Of a stretch of 64,000 nucleotides of DNA, positions 53,883 through 63,926 are shown piece after piece. Origin of the DNA: Lysobacter solisilvae (GTDB lineage: Bacteria > Pseudomonadota > Gammaproteobacteria > Xanthomonadales > Xanthomonadaceae); NCBI RefSeq assembly GCF_016613535.2, contig NZ_CP071518.1:3224001-3288000 (forward strand). The letters are read 5' to 3'. The notes below the pieces were generated by a model. That model was not told the origin of the DNA. It did no database searches and saw only the letters and a program-made list of their open reading frames with translations. How positions within the stretch are numbered: the first letter of the stretch is position 1; every line of letters begins with the position of its first letter. The position numbers and the translations under genes are program-made.

Positions 53883-55919
53883 TCACCACACTTCGCAGCG
53901 ATCCGACTGTGCCCGCACCATGGGATCGCCGACTTTGCAGCTGAAGGCCTCCTTGAAGGCCGGCAGGTTCGACAGCGGACCGTTGACCCGGTACTTCGCA
54001 ATCGGGTGCGGGTCGCCCTGGATCATCGTGCGCTGCGTTTCCATGCGGGTCTCGTCGCCGCGCCACTGGCCCCAGGCCAGGAAAAACTGCTGCTCGGGAG
54101 TGAAGCCGTCGATGGTCGGTTCCGGTCCCTTGCCTTTGCGGGACTTGAGGTAACCCAGGTAGGCGAGCTTTGCACCGGCCAGGTCACCGATCGATTCGCC
54201 AAGCACGAGCTTGCCGTTGTGGTGCACGCCCGGCTCGATGAAGTAGCTCTCGAACTGATCGACCACGCACTGGCCCTTCGCCTGGAACTGGCGGCCGTCC
54301 TCGGGCGTCCACCAGTTGGCCAGGCGACCCTGCGCATCGAACTGGGCGCCCTGGTCGTCGAAGCCATGGCTGATCTCGTGGCCGATCACCACGCCGATCG
54401 CGCCGTAGTTGACCGCATCAGTGGCATTCACGTCGAACGCGGGCGGCTGCAGGATGCCCGCGGGGAACACGATCTCGTTCTGCGAGGGGTTGTAGTAGGC
54501 GTTGGATGTCGGTGGCGTCATCCCCCAGCGGCTGCGGTCGGTCGGCTTGCCGACCTGGCTGCGGTTGTCGGCCACGTTCCAGCGCGATGCGGCGACCAGG
54601 TTGTCCCAGGCCGAGTCGCGGCTCACGGTCACGCCAGCGTATTCCTTGAACTTGTCGGGGTAGCCGAGCTTGGGGAAGAAGGTGGCGCGCTTTTCCAGCG
54701 CCTTTTTCTTGGTCGCCTCGTCCATCCAGTCCAGTTCGCCGATGACGTCGTCCATCGCCAGCAGGATGTTCTTCACCATGTCCTGCATGCGCGCCTTGGC
54801 CTCCGGCGGGAAATACTTCTCCACGTATTTCGCACCCAGCGCCTCGCCCAGCTGCTGGTCGGTGGCCTCCGCGCAGCGCTTCCAGCGCGGCTTCATTTCC
54901 GTCGCGCCGGTGAGGAACTTGCCATTGAAGGCAAAGCTTTCCTGGACGAAGGGCGTGGACAGGGCATCGGCGCCGTTGCGCAGGACGTGCCACTGCAGAT
55001 ACGTCTTCCACTGCGGAAGCGGCGTCGAGCTCAGTTCCTTCTCGACCTGCTGGAGGAACCTGGGCTGGGTCACGTTCACCGCGTCATGCGGCATGCCGGC
55101 CGCGTCGAAATACTTCGCCCAGTCGAAGCTGGGCACCAGCCTGGGCAGGTCGGCGAACGGCGTCGGGTTGTCCGACAGCTTGGGATCGCGCAGCTGCACG
55201 TTGTCGAAAGAGGCTTCCGCCAGGCGCTTCTCGAAGGCCAGTACGGTGTCGGCGTTCTTCCGCGCCTGCTCGGGGGCGGTGCCGGCCAGTTCGAACATCC
55301 TCGCCACGTGCGCCAGGTACTTCGCCCGCGCCTCCACGAAGCGCGGCTCGGTCTTGATGTAGTAGTCGCGATCGGGCATGCCCAGGCCGCCGGCATAGAT
55401 GTGCGCGACCGTTCGCGACGGCTCGTGCAGGTCTTCTCCGGCGTAGACGATGAAGGGCACGTACACCCCCATGTCGTGCAGCTTTCCAATCATGCGCTGC
55501 ATGCCGGCCGCGTCCTGGAGTGCGCCGATCTCGCTCAGCCAGGGCAGCACGGGCTTGCTGCCCAGCGCGTCGATCCGGGATTCGTCCATGCACGCCGCAT
55601 AGAAGTCGCCAGCCAACTGGCCCGCGCTGCCCTTGGGCCAGTCGCTGCGCGCGGACAGCTCGGTGAGGATGTCGCGCACATGTTCCTTGTTGACCTCGCC
55701 CGACTGCCAGCGACGGCTCCAGCGGTCCATGTAATCGGGGATGGGGTTTTCCTTCCGCCACGATCCGTTGGCGTAATCGAAGAAGTCGGTGCAGGGGTTG
55801 CCGTCGCGATTGATGTCGCCGGACTGGATGCCGTGTACGGCCCCGGCCGAGGCAGTGGTGGCGAACAACAAGGCCACGATGGGAAGACTGGACCTGATCC
55901 GGTTCACGGCATACCCCAT
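53883..55919 (-). CDS. M13-family zinc endopeptidase, copy 2
   Basis: 678-residue exported metallopeptidase. The signal region MGYAVNRIRSSLPIVALLFA to ASAGA is followed by DINRDGNPCTDFFDYANGSW. The zinc site is GAIGVVIGHEISHGFDDQGA with the third ligand in KLVLGESIGDLAGAKLAYLG. NAYYNPSQNEIVFPAGILQP is the substrate segment, and the chain ends SDRCEVW, the canonical C-x-x-W end missing from copy 1. It may have separate substrates. The ATG at 55919 lacks a clear ribosome site; a GTG four codons later is an alternative start. Confidence 0.92.
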   Translation of the reverse strand: MGYAVNRIRSSLPIVALLFATTASAGAVHGIQSGDINRDGNPCTDFFDYANGSWRKENPIPDYMDRWSRRWQSGEVNKEHVRDILTELSARSDWPKGSAGQLAGDFYAACMDESRIDALGSKPVLPWLSEIGALQDAAGMQRMIGKLHDMGVYVPFIVYAGEDLHEPSRTVAHIYAGGLGMPDRDYYIKTEPRFVEARAKYLAHVARMFELAGTAPEQARKNADTVLAFEKRLAEASFDNVQLRDPKLSDNPTPFADLPRLVPSFDWAKYFDAAGMPHDAVNVTQPRFLQQVEKELSSTPLPQWKTYLQWHVLRNGADALSTPFVQESFAFNGKFLTGATEMKPRWKRCAEATDQQLGEALGAKYVEKYFPPEAKARMQDMVKNILLAMDDVIGELDWMDEATKKKALEKRATFFPKLGYPDKFKEYAGVTVSRDSAWDNLVAASRWNVADNRSQVGKPTDRSRWGMTPPTSNAYYNPSQNEIVFPAGILQPPAFDVNATDAVNYGAIGVVIGHEISHGFDDQGAQFDAQGRLANWWTPEDGRQFQAKGQCVVDQFESYFIEPGVHHNGKLVLGESIGDLAGAKLAYLGYLKSRKGKGPEPTIDGFTPEQQFFLAWGQWRGDETRMETQRTMIQGDPHPIAKYRVNGPLSNLPAFKEAFSCKVGDPMVRAQSDRCEVW

Positions 55920-56086
55920 GCTTGAATGGTGGGGCTCACTATAGCCCCGGTCCGGGAACCGGCCTGTCCCAGAAGTTGGGGCGGAGCAGCGCCGCCTGCT
56001 CGTGCCTGTGCAGCCACGTCCACGCCCGCTGGCCCCGCCGCAGAGGCAACTGCGTTGTTCCTGTTGCCACCCGCCGTGGGATTTCC

Positions 56087-57760
56087 ATGAACGTGAAGAA
56101 TCGACGCCTGACAGCCTCACTGCGCATCGGCGCCCTGGCCAACGCTGTGCTTGGCTGCCTGGGTTTCGCCTTCACTGCCAGCGCGATGCAACCGCCGGCA
56201 CATGCCGATCACGCACTGGGCACGGTCCACTTCCCCGTCAGCTGCACGCCCCCCGCGCAACGGGATTTCGACCATGCGCTGGCGCTGCTGCACCACATGA
56301 CCTACCCGCAGGCGCGCACTGCCTTCGCCGAGCTGGCCGCACGCGAGCCGGACTGTGCGATGGCCCATTGGGGCGTGGCCATGACCCTTTTCCAGCCGCT
56401 GTGGCCTACGCGGCCCACGGCCGCGGATCTCGCACGGGGGGCCGCCGAAGTGGAGGCCGCGCGCGCTGCCGGGCGTGCCAGCGAAGGCGAGAAACTCGCC
56501 ATCGACGCGGCGGCGGCGTTCTTCGACAACGCAGGCCAACCGGACTACTGGGAGCGCATCCGGCGCTGGGAAGCGGCCATGCAGCGTGCGCACGCTGCGC
56601 TACCCGAAGACCCCGAGCTCACGGTTTTCTACGCCCTGGCGCACCTGGCCGTCGCACCGTCCAACCAGAACGCGCGCGCTAATGCCGACCGCGCCGCCGC
56701 GTTGCTGCTGCCGGTCTACGGTGACAACCCCGATCATCCGGGCGCCATGCACTACCTGGTTCACGCCAACGACGTGCCCGGGCGCGAACACGAACTGCTC
56801 CAGATCGTGCGCAAGTACGAAACCGTCGCGCCGGACAACCCGCATGCGCTGCACATGCCCACGCACATCTACACGCGCCTGGGAGAGTGGCCGTCCGTCA
56901 TCCGCGGCAACCTGCGCGCGGCCGATGCCGCGCTGAAACACCCCGCCGGCGACCAGGGCCAATACGTGTGGGACGAATTCGCCCATGCCATCGAATACCT
57001 CGTCTATGCCCATCTGCAGCAGGGCGACGACGACGCCGCGCTCGCGCAGGTGCGCCGCCTGCAGGCGCAGGCGCGGATCGAGCCCAGCTTCAAGTCCGCG
57101 TTCCACCTGTCCTCCACCGCCGCGCGCTACGCGCTGGAACGGGGCGACTGGGCATCGGCGGCCCAACTGCCCGTTCGCATGCCCGACACGATCGCGTGGG
57201 ACAAATACCCCTCGCCCGAGGCCGTCACCTGGTTCGCACGCGGGCTCGGCGCGGCCCGGCAAGGCCAGGCCGAGGGCGCGAAGGAACCCGTCGCGCGGCT
57301 GACGCAACTCGAAGCAGCCAGCCAGGCCAGCGGCGAGGACCTGTTCGCCCGCAGCATCCGCGTCCTTCGACTGGCGGTGCAGGGCTGGCAGTGGCAGGCG
57401 CAGGGCGAGCCGGACCGCGCACGCAAGCTGCTGGAGGAAGCCGCGGCCCTGGAGGCCGCCACGCCCAAGCACGCAGTCACTCCCGGGCCGACACTGCCGG
57501 CCGAAGAACAATTCGGCGACCTGCTGATGCAACAGGGGCACCCGGCAGAAGCGTTGGCCGCCTACCAGCGCGCGCTGGCGGCCTATCCCGAGCGCTTCAA
57601 TGCGCAGCTCGGAGCGACCCGGGCGGCATTCGAGTCCGGGGACGTGGATGGCGCACGCAGGCGACTGGACCATCTGCTCGAGGTGACCCTGCCCGGCCCG
57701 CGGCGACGGGACGCGGAAGCCTCGGGGCGGCAGGTGTTCGCGGCGTCGAAGACCGACTGA
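56087..57760 (+). CDS. Exported TPR-repeat protein
   Basis: 557-residue protein with an N-terminal membrane/signal segment (SLRIGALANAVLGCLGFAFT) and many TPR-like helices: RDFDHALALLHHMTYPQART, AFAELAAREPDCAMAHWGVA, ANADRAAALLLPVYGDNPDH, 'DPELTVFYALAHLAVAPSNQ', and near the end EALAAYQRALAAYPERFNAQ. HAMHYLVHAND-like sequence (here PGAMHYLVHANDVPGREHE) and HALHMPTHIYTRLGEW are conserved His-rich blocks found in a family of exported TPR proteins of unknown role, perhaps metal-related. It starts about 170 bp past the divergent M13 start. Confidence 0.78.
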   Translation: MNVKNRRLTASLRIGALANAVLGCLGFAFTASAMQPPAHADHALGTVHFPVSCTPPAQRDFDHALALLHHMTYPQARTAFAELAAREPDCAMAHWGVAMTLFQPLWPTRPTAADLARGAAEVEAARAAGRASEGEKLAIDAAAAFFDNAGQPDYWERIRRWEAAMQRAHAALPEDPELTVFYALAHLAVAPSNQNARANADRAAALLLPVYGDNPDHPGAMHYLVHANDVPGREHELLQIVRKYETVAPDNPHALHMPTHIYTRLGEWPSVIRGNLRAADAALKHPAGDQGQYVWDEFAHAIEYLVYAHLQQGDDDAALAQVRRLQAQARIEPSFKSAFHLSSTAARYALERGDWASAAQLPVRMPDTIAWDKYPSPEAVTWFARGLGAARQGQAEGAKEPVARLTQLEAASQASGEDLFARSIRVLRLAVQGWQWQAQGEPDRARKLLEEAAALEAATPKHAVTPGPTLPAEEQFGDLLMQQGHPAEALAAYQRALAAYPERFNAQLGATRAAFESGDVDGARRRLDHLLEVTLPGPRRRDAEASGRQVFAASKTD

Positions 57761-57799
57761 TTGCAGGCCGGGGCAGGTGCGCGGCCGTCGCGAGGTGCC

Positions 57800-59044
57800 T
57801 CAGAAGAACAGCCGCAGGCCCAGTTGGACCTGCACGTCCACCTGCCGCGCGTCGAGCTCGTCCAGGCGACGCTGGTTCCTGCTGCTGTCGATGCGCAGCA
57901 CTTCGCCCGTCAGGCGCACGGCGTCCGAGGGCCGCCAGTTCAACGCCAGCGTGAGGGCGTTGCCGTGCTCACTCAGCGGGGGCGTCAGCGCCGCAGGACG
58001 CTGCCGGGTCTGGAACAGGTCCACGCGCAACGCCGGCTGCCAGGCTCCCTCTTCCCGCGCCAGCATCAGATAGCCCGCATTGAAGTCCGTATCCAGCCGC
58101 AGACGGCCGGGCACGGGCTCGAAGATGGTCGAGCCGTGCATGGCCTGGGCCAGCAGGGCCCATTCGCCGAAGCGCTGCTCGCCGCCCAGGTTCCAGAAGT
58201 ACGTGCGCCAGGCACGCAGCGTGCGGCCGGAATAGCGCACGGACTCGGCGAGGTCGGCATGATTGTCGTAATACAACGCGGTGAAGCGCCGCTGCGACGA
58301 CGGCTGCCAGCCCAGTACGCCGTAGAAGCCTGGCCGGTCGTCCATCTCGACGAAAGGACGAAAGCGCATCGGCACCGGCGCGCGCGCGACGGGAGCGTGC
58401 ACGTCCGGCTGTCGCAGGCTGCCATCGATGCCTGTCGCGATGTCGCCCAGCGCCCAGCCACGCGAGGCGAGCAGCTCGCCGGCCGGATCGTTTTTGAAGA
58501 ACACGGCGGCGCGCGCGTCGAGCGTGCCTTGCCGGCCCCGATGCTCCACATGCAGCTCCGCGCCGAAGATCCGCAGTTCCTCTCCGACCCACGTGTTGAC
58601 CGCCGACGGGGTGAGCGTCCGCGTCGTGCTCCAGGCCAGGCCGTCGTGCTCCTGCGAAACCGGCGGGAAAAACGCGCCGGCCTTGGCCGACCAGCGCCAG
58701 GGCGTGGTCGAAACCGGACGGTAGCGGACGAAGCCCTCCAGCACGTCGAACTGACGCTCCAGTTCGGGCTGGTACTGCAGCGAGGTCGTCGCCAGCAGGG
58801 CGGGCGTCATCTGGATGGCCGCGGTCAATGCCGCACGCCCGGACAGTGCGTCGTCCGACGCCGCATCCCCACCTCCGCCGAAGCGCGTCTTGCCCAGGCC
58901 ACCCTGGGTCCAGGAGGTCTCATCCGCCGGTTGCGCCACACGCAGGTCCAGGGAGCCGTGTACCTCCAGCTCCAGCGCGTACACGGGCGCCGCGGCCACC
59001 GATGCCAATCCGGCCATCGCCACTGCCATTGCCGTCCTTCGCAT
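57800..59044 (-). CDS. Putative outer-membrane beta-barrel protein, third gene of the EAL operon
   Basis: 414-residue exported protein. The signal peptide MRRTAMAVAMAGLASVAAAP to VYA is followed by LELEVHGSLDLRVAQPADET and many amphipathic strands such as FTALYYDNHADLAESVRYSG and RAWRTYFWNLGGEQRFGEWA. It ends in RQVDVQVQLGLRLFF, with the C-terminal Phe typical of outer-membrane barrels. No family name is certain. Its ATG shares a base with the stop of the GGDEF-EAL gene (TGATG), so it is translated with it and is likely part of the same pathway. Confidence 0.8.
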   Translation of the reverse strand: MRRTAMAVAMAGLASVAAAPVYALELEVHGSLDLRVAQPADETSWTQGGLGKTRFGGGGDAASDDALSGRAALTAAIQMTPALLATTSLQYQPELERQFDVLEGFVRYRPVSTTPWRWSAKAGAFFPPVSQEHDGLAWSTTRTLTPSAVNTWVGEELRIFGAELHVEHRGRQGTLDARAAVFFKNDPAGELLASRGWALGDIATGIDGSLRQPDVHAPVARAPVPMRFRPFVEMDDRPGFYGVLGWQPSSQRRFTALYYDNHADLAESVRYSGRTLRAWRTYFWNLGGEQRFGEWALLAQAMHGSTIFEPVPGRLRLDTDFNAGYLMLAREEGAWQPALRVDLFQTRQRPAALTPPLSEHGNALTLALNWRPSDAVRLTGEVLRIDSSRNQRRLDELDARQVDVQVQLGLRLFF

Positions 59045-61389
59045 CAGGTCTCCGTTGCCGCGGGCAGCGGCCAGCGTGCGGGGTCGAGCCACTGTCCCAC
59101 GTCCTGCGCCTGCAGCGGCGGCGCGATCAGATAGCCCTGTGCATGATCGCAGCCGACATCGCGCAGGTACGCCAGTGCGTCCGCATCATCCACGCCTTCG
59201 GCGGTGACCCGGTAGCCCAGGTGATGTCCGAGCTCGACGATCGAGCTGACAATGATGCGGTCTTCGCGAGACCGGGCCAGATGGGTGATGAACGTCTTGT
59301 CGATCTTCAGCTCGCGCACCGGCAGCCGACGCAGGTACGCGAAGGACGACTGGCCGACGCCGAAGTCATCGATGGCCAGGTCGATGCCGTCGTCGGCCAT
59401 CCGCCGCAGCACCGCGATGGCCGTCTCGGGCTTGCCCATGATCGCGCTCTCGGTGATCTCCAGCACGATCTGCGCAGGCGCGACGCCGTGCGCACGCAGC
59501 AGGTCCCTCAACCGGTTCGGAAGTTCCGGATCGTCCAGGTCCCGCGCCGAGACGTTGATCGACACGCGCACCGCGTGGCCGGCCGCCATCCAGCGCGCCG
59601 CCTGCGCAATGCCAGCGCCCAGCGCCCAGCGCGTGACGCGGCGGATGTTTCCGGTTTCCTCGGCCAGCGCGATGAAGTCGTCGGGCGCCACGGGTCCGGC
59701 AATCGGGTGCCGCCAGCGGATCAGGCCTTCGACCGCGTCGATGCGCCCTTGCTGCAGATTGAGCTTGGGCTGGTAGTGCAACTCGATGCCTCCGTGTTCG
59801 AGCGCGTGGCGCAGGTCGCCCATCAGGGACAGGCGCTCGGGACGGTGCGGATCGGTGGCCGGGTCGTAGAGCACCACCGCGTCGTCCGAATGCAGCGCGC
59901 CGATCATCGCGACCTCCGCGCGTCGCAGCAGCACGCCGGCGTCGGTGCCGTGTTCGGGCGCCAGCGCTATGCCGATGGCGGGCGCGAAGTCGAGGGTCAG
60001 CTCGGCTTCGCGGTAGGGCTCACCCAGCGCCTCGACCACCCGGTGCGCGGCGGTCATCGCCTCTTCAAGCGTGGCGCCGGGCAGGAAGATCGCCAGTTGC
60101 GTCTCGGTCGCCCGGGCCACCAGGCTGTCGCCAGCCGGCGCCTGCAGACGCGCGCCCGCCGCATGCATCAGGCGGTCCGACACCACATGGCCGAGCGTCT
60201 TGATGATTTCCGGCAGCCGTCCCAGGCCGAGCATGAGCAGGGCCGCGGGTTCCTGCGGACGCGCCGCGAGCGCGTGCTGGACGGCGGACTCGATGTAGGC
60301 GCGATTCGGCAGCCCGGTCACCTGGTCGTGGCCCGCCTGGTGCAGGATGCGCGCCTCGCGCTCACGGATCGCGTGGGCCATGTTGCCGAACGCGCTGGCC
60401 AGCTGGCCGAGTTCATCCGGCCGGGCAGGCGCATCCGGGGCGCTGTAGTCGCCGGATGCAATCCGCCGTGCCAGCGACGCCAGCTCTTCGACCGGACGCG
60501 ACACGCTGCGCGCGATCACCCAGGCACAGACCAGGCCCACCGTCAGCCCGAACACGAGCAGGCCCGCCCATGCGGCGGCCACGGGCCGGTACGGCTCGAG
60601 GGCCTCGTCGACGGAAAAGCCCAGGACGGCGGCGACGCGGGGACTGTGGCGGGCGCCGCGCAGCCAGACAGCCTGCGAGACGAACTCGCGCCCGCCCACC
60701 ATGACGACCGCCGGCGCGGTCGGCAGGCGGCCGTTGGCGCCCAGTGACACGGCGAGCTGGCTGCGATCGCGCCCGCGCGCCAGCACGGCAAAACGGCCAG
60801 TCGCGTCGGCAGCGGCGAGTTCGATGTTGTCCGGCAGCGCCGACTGTTGCTGCAGTTGCACCAGCATGCGGTTGTCGGCGGGGATGGCGGCGCCGATGTA
60901 ACCCACCAGGTCGGGGGCGAACACCGGGACGACGACCATCCAGTACGCGTGCTGCTCCCAGGTCACCGTGGCCGCGGCCGGGGCCTGCAGCGAACGTTCG
61001 ACGAGGTCCGGATAGGGAAATGGCGAGCCGGCGGCCCATCGTCCGGCGGTGTCGACCTCCACGCGACCGTCGGTTCCGACCAGCAGCATCTGCGTGGCGC
61101 CGACGCGGCGGCCATGGTTGCGCAACGCAGAGGACAGCGTCGCCTCGTCGTGCTGCGCCACGGCCGAGCGCAGCGCGAAATCCAGCGCGAGCACCTGCAC
61201 GCTGGCGGCCGCGCGGTCGGCCATGTCCTCGAACTGGTGGGCGAAGGACTGCGCGGCCTCCTGCATGCGGCGCTTGCCTTCGCCGATCAGCTCGTGCCGC
61301 GTGACCTGATAGACCAGCAGGCCCGTGAGCGCCTGCACCAGGATCAGGGCTACGACGAAAAACGACGCCAGGCGGAAGCGGAAGCCCAT
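59044..61389 (-). CDS. Membrane GGDEF-EAL protein with extracytoplasmic sensor
   Basis: 781-residue c-di-GMP signalling protein. Two membrane helices (about residues 8-30 and 272-294) flank a periplasmic double-CACHE-like sensor of about 240 residues. A HAMP (RPVEELASLARRIASGDYSA) leads to a degenerate GGDEF domain: ATETQLAIFLPGAT stands where GGDEF should be, so no cyclase activity is expected. The EAL domain keeps EGLIRWRHPIAGPVAPDDFI, ALGAGIAQAARWMAAGHAVR, DDFGVGQSSFAYLRRLPVRE, KIDKTFI and TAEGVD, so phosphodiesterase activity is plausible. It is the middle gene of three. Confidence 0.92.
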   Translation of the reverse strand: MGFRFRLASFFVVALILVQALTGLLVYQVTRHELIGEGKRRMQEAAQSFAHQFEDMADRAAASVQVLALDFALRSAVAQHDEATLSSALRNHGRRVGATQMLLVGTDGRVEVDTAGRWAAGSPFPYPDLVERSLQAPAAATVTWEQHAYWMVVVPVFAPDLVGYIGAAIPADNRMLVQLQQQSALPDNIELAAADATGRFAVLARGRDRSQLAVSLGANGRLPTAPAVVMVGGREFVSQAVWLRGARHSPRVAAVLGFSVDEALEPYRPVAAAWAGLLVFGLTVGLVCAWVIARSVSRPVEELASLARRIASGDYSAPDAPARPDELGQLASAFGNMAHAIREREARILHQAGHDQVTGLPNRAYIESAVQHALAARPQEPAALLMLGLGRLPEIIKTLGHVVSDRLMHAAGARLQAPAGDSLVARATETQLAIFLPGATLEEAMTAAHRVVEALGEPYREAELTLDFAPAIGIALAPEHGTDAGVLLRRAEVAMIGALHSDDAVVLYDPATDPHRPERLSLMGDLRHALEHGGIELHYQPKLNLQQGRIDAVEGLIRWRHPIAGPVAPDDFIALAEETGNIRRVTRWALGAGIAQAARWMAAGHAVRVSINVSARDLDDPELPNRLRDLLRAHGVAPAQIVLEITESAIMGKPETAIAVLRRMADDGIDLAIDDFGVGQSSFAYLRRLPVRELKIDKTFITHLARSREDRIIVSSIVELGHHLGYRVTAEGVDDADALAYLRDVGCDHAQGYLIAPPLQAQDVGQWLDPARWPLPAATET

Positions 61390-61404
61390 GGCGCCGGTCC
61401 TGCC

Positions 61405-62070
61405 TCAGTACCGGGTGTGCTCGCGGTCGAACTGCAACCGCGAGTCGGGAAGCAGGGAAAGGGCGAAGCCCAGGCTCCGACGTTCGTCCGCACGCAGGGT
61501 GATGCCGGACTGCACCAGGTCGGGTCGTTTGGGCGGCAGCCTGGGCTGCCAGACACGCACGTCGAAAGCGCCCGCCGGGAGGTCGCGGAACACGACCACG
61601 CCGCGTTCATCGGTGCGCGCGGCCCAGGGTGCGTCGGAGATGTAAAGGTAATTGATCATCCCGTCATGGATGTTGCAGCCCACCGCGATCACGCCGGAAC
61701 GCTCGAGCCTCATCGGCGCGGAGGTCACCCCCGGCGCGAGCACGAACTCGAAGGGCTTGATGGGCGAAAAGGAATAGACATGGTGGCGCGTGCGGTCGCT
61801 GTTGCGGTACGCGACCTGGTCGCCGGGCCGGAACACCTCGACGTAGGGAGTGAAGGCGAGCGCCTTCTGGTCGACCACGTGCAGGGATGGCGCGGAGCGG
61901 GTCGGCGGGTTGCGCGAGCCGTTCGCGGCGGCGTTGTGCAGCACGATCGTCACCACGGCGTCGCCTACTGGCTCGCCTCGACGATCGGTGACGCTTACCT
62001 CGAGCTCCGCCGCCGTGGCCCCGGCGCAGAGCGAGGCGAGGATCCCAAAGATCACGATCTGCCCGCGCAT
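61405..62070 (-). CDS. Exported cupredoxin-like protein (methylamine-utilization type)
   Basis: 221-residue periplasmic protein. The signal peptide MRGQIVIFGILASLCAGATA is followed by a Greek-key domain. FRPGDQVAYRNSDRTRHHVY and IAVGCNIHDGMINYLYISDA resemble the metal site of plastocyanin-like proteins annotated as 'methylamine utilization protein' (His, Cys, His, Met). FRDLPAGAFDVRVWQPRLPP is a carboxypeptidase-regulatory-like beta segment. It is followed after 15 bp by the EAL gene and then by the barrel protein, so a sensor or redox input for the EAL protein is a reasonable guess. Confidence 0.82.
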   Translation of the reverse strand: MRGQIVIFGILASLCAGATAAELEVSVTDRRGEPVGDAVVTIVLHNAAANGSRNPPTRSAPSLHVVDQKALAFTPYVEVFRPGDQVAYRNSDRTRHHVYSFSPIKPFEFVLAPGVTSAPMRLERSGVIAVGCNIHDGMINYLYISDAPWAARTDERGVVVFRDLPAGAFDVRVWQPRLPPKRPDLVQSGITLRADERRSLGFALSLLPDSRLQFDREHTRY

Positions 62071-62332
62071 GTCGCTCCCCCTGACGCCGCCTGGACACCC
62101 GGACCACCGCAATGGTCCTCGCCCGAGCGTAGCACCGCGGGCGTGGACGGCAAGACCACCGCGCCAGCGAAGCAAAATGGCCGCTTGAACTCGAAGGGTC
62201 CCGCTGCGGGACCGCGACCGGCACGGGCGCGACCCTGCGGAAGTTGGCGCCGGTCGCTTCGGCGTTGCGCGGGCCAGCCATGCCAGGCCGGGGCGAACCA
62301 TCACGGGTCCGCAGGTGGATGGCGGCCCCCGG

Positions 62333-63724
62333 CTACCGGGTCGATTGCTTGAAGACCCGCACCATTGCGCCGGCACTCGCGACCACGTCCTGTTCGCTGG
62401 TCGCCCAGTTCGACACCGATATCCGCATGGCCGCCAGGCCATGCCAGGTGGTGCCACTGGCCCAGCACGTGCCGTCCTCCTGCACGCCGGCAATCACCTG
62501 CCGCGTCAGGGCGTCGTCGTCGCCGAAGCGCACCAGCACCTGGTTGAGCACCACCTCGTTGAGGATGCTGATGCCCGGCTCGGCGGACAGCAACGCGGCG
62601 AACTGGCGGGCCCGCGCGCAGCAGCGATCCACCAGGTCGGCAACGCCATCGCGGCCCAGGGCCCGCAGGGTGGCGTACACCGGTATGCCGCGGGCCCGGC
62701 GGGAGAATTCTGGCACCCAGTCGACGGCATCGCGTTCGGCGCCGTGCGTCTGGATGAGGTAGGCCGCGGCGGAGGTCATCGCGTCGCGATGGTCCTGCGC
62801 GTGCCGCACGATGGCCACGCCGCTGTCGTAAGGCACGTTGAGCCACTTGTGCGCATCGGTGGCCCAGGAATCGGCCAGTTCGATCCCGTCGGCGAGTGCG
62901 CGGTGGTCCTCGCTCGCACGCGCCCACAACCCGAATGCGCCGTCCACGTGCAACCAGGCGCCATGTGCCCGCGCAAGTTCGCCGATCTGCGGCAGCGGGT
63001 CGAACGCACCGGTATTCACGTTTCCCGCCTGCGCACACACGATCGTCGGCCCCCGCAGTGTGGCAAGCACTTCGGCCAGGCGTTCGGCCCGCATGCGTCC
63101 CTGGTCGTCGGCTTCCACGCGCACCAGGCTGCGCGTGCCCAGGCCGAGGTAGCGAAGCGCCACGTCCAGGGTGATGTGCGCTTCCTCCGAGGCGACCACG
63201 TGGATGCGCGGCGCGCCGGCCAGCCCGTCGGCCTCCACGTCCCACTCCGCCCTGCGCAGCACGCCGTGCCGCGCGGCGGCCAGGCAGGTGAAGTGCGCCA
63301 TCTGGCAGCCAGTGACGAAACCGACGCCGCTCCCGCGCGGAAGGTCGAACAGCTCGAGCAGCCAGCGGGCGGCGACCTCCTCCATCGCCGCGGTGATCGG
63401 CGAGATGGCGTGGATGCCGGCATTCTGGTCCCACGTGGACACCAGCCAGTCCGCCGCCAGCGCCACCGGCAACGAGCCACCGATGACGAAGCCGAAATAG
63501 CGTGGCGATGCACAGGCCGAAGCGCCACGGCCGGCGTGGCCGGCCAGCAGGTCGATCACGGCCGCCGGGTCTTCACCCTGCGCCGCGAGCGGCGAGTCGA
63601 GCGCGGCGATCAGCTCGTCGCGGCCAGCGCGCGCGCCGACGAAACGTTGCGGCAAGTCCTGCAGGAAGGCACGGGCATGCGCGTGGGCGCGCTCGAGCAG
63701 CGGATCGAAGGCATCGCGGGACAT
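62333..63724 (-). CDS. PLP-dependent group II amino-acid decarboxylase family
   Basis: 463-residue fold-type I PLP enzyme of the pyridoxal-dependent decarboxylase type. The N-domain has ASPRYFGFVIGGSLPVALAA and DQNAGIHAISPITAAMEEVA. VTGCQMAHFTCLAAARHGVL is the cofactor glycine/His block, HVDGAFGLWA contains the Asp that contacts the pyridine nitrogen, and ATDAHKWLNVPYDSGVA has the Schiff-base Lys. The likely substrate is an aromatic or acidic amino acid. GGAG four bases before ATG 63724 decides the start. It is divergent from the GST gene. Confidence 0.88.
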   Translation of the reverse strand: MSRDAFDPLLERAHAHARAFLQDLPQRFVGARAGRDELIAALDSPLAAQGEDPAAVIDLLAGHAGRGASACASPRYFGFVIGGSLPVALAADWLVSTWDQNAGIHAISPITAAMEEVAARWLLELFDLPRGSGVGFVTGCQMAHFTCLAAARHGVLRRAEWDVEADGLAGAPRIHVVASEEAHITLDVALRYLGLGTRSLVRVEADDQGRMRAERLAEVLATLRGPTIVCAQAGNVNTGAFDPLPQIGELARAHGAWLHVDGAFGLWARASEDHRALADGIELADSWATDAHKWLNVPYDSGVAIVRHAQDHRDAMTSAAAYLIQTHGAERDAVDWVPEFSRRARGIPVYATLRALGRDGVADLVDRCCARARQFAALLSAEPGISILNEVVLNQVLVRFGDDDALTRQVIAGVQEDGTCWASGTTWHGLAAMRISVSNWATSEQDVVASAGAMVRVFKQSTR

Positions 63725-63926
63725 GGGAACTCCACGGCAGCGAGGACCTTCATCGTATCGCCTGGGAGCCGGCAGGCGAAAACCCCCGCTCCGGTGGGCC
63801 CCGGCGTTATCTTGGCCCGGCGCCGCCCGATCGCGGGGGGAGGACTCGAAAAATCCGGGGCTGGCCCGATGTCGATTCCAGGCTCCGTGCTTCGTCGTTG
63901 AGACAGACACCGCCACAAGGACACCC

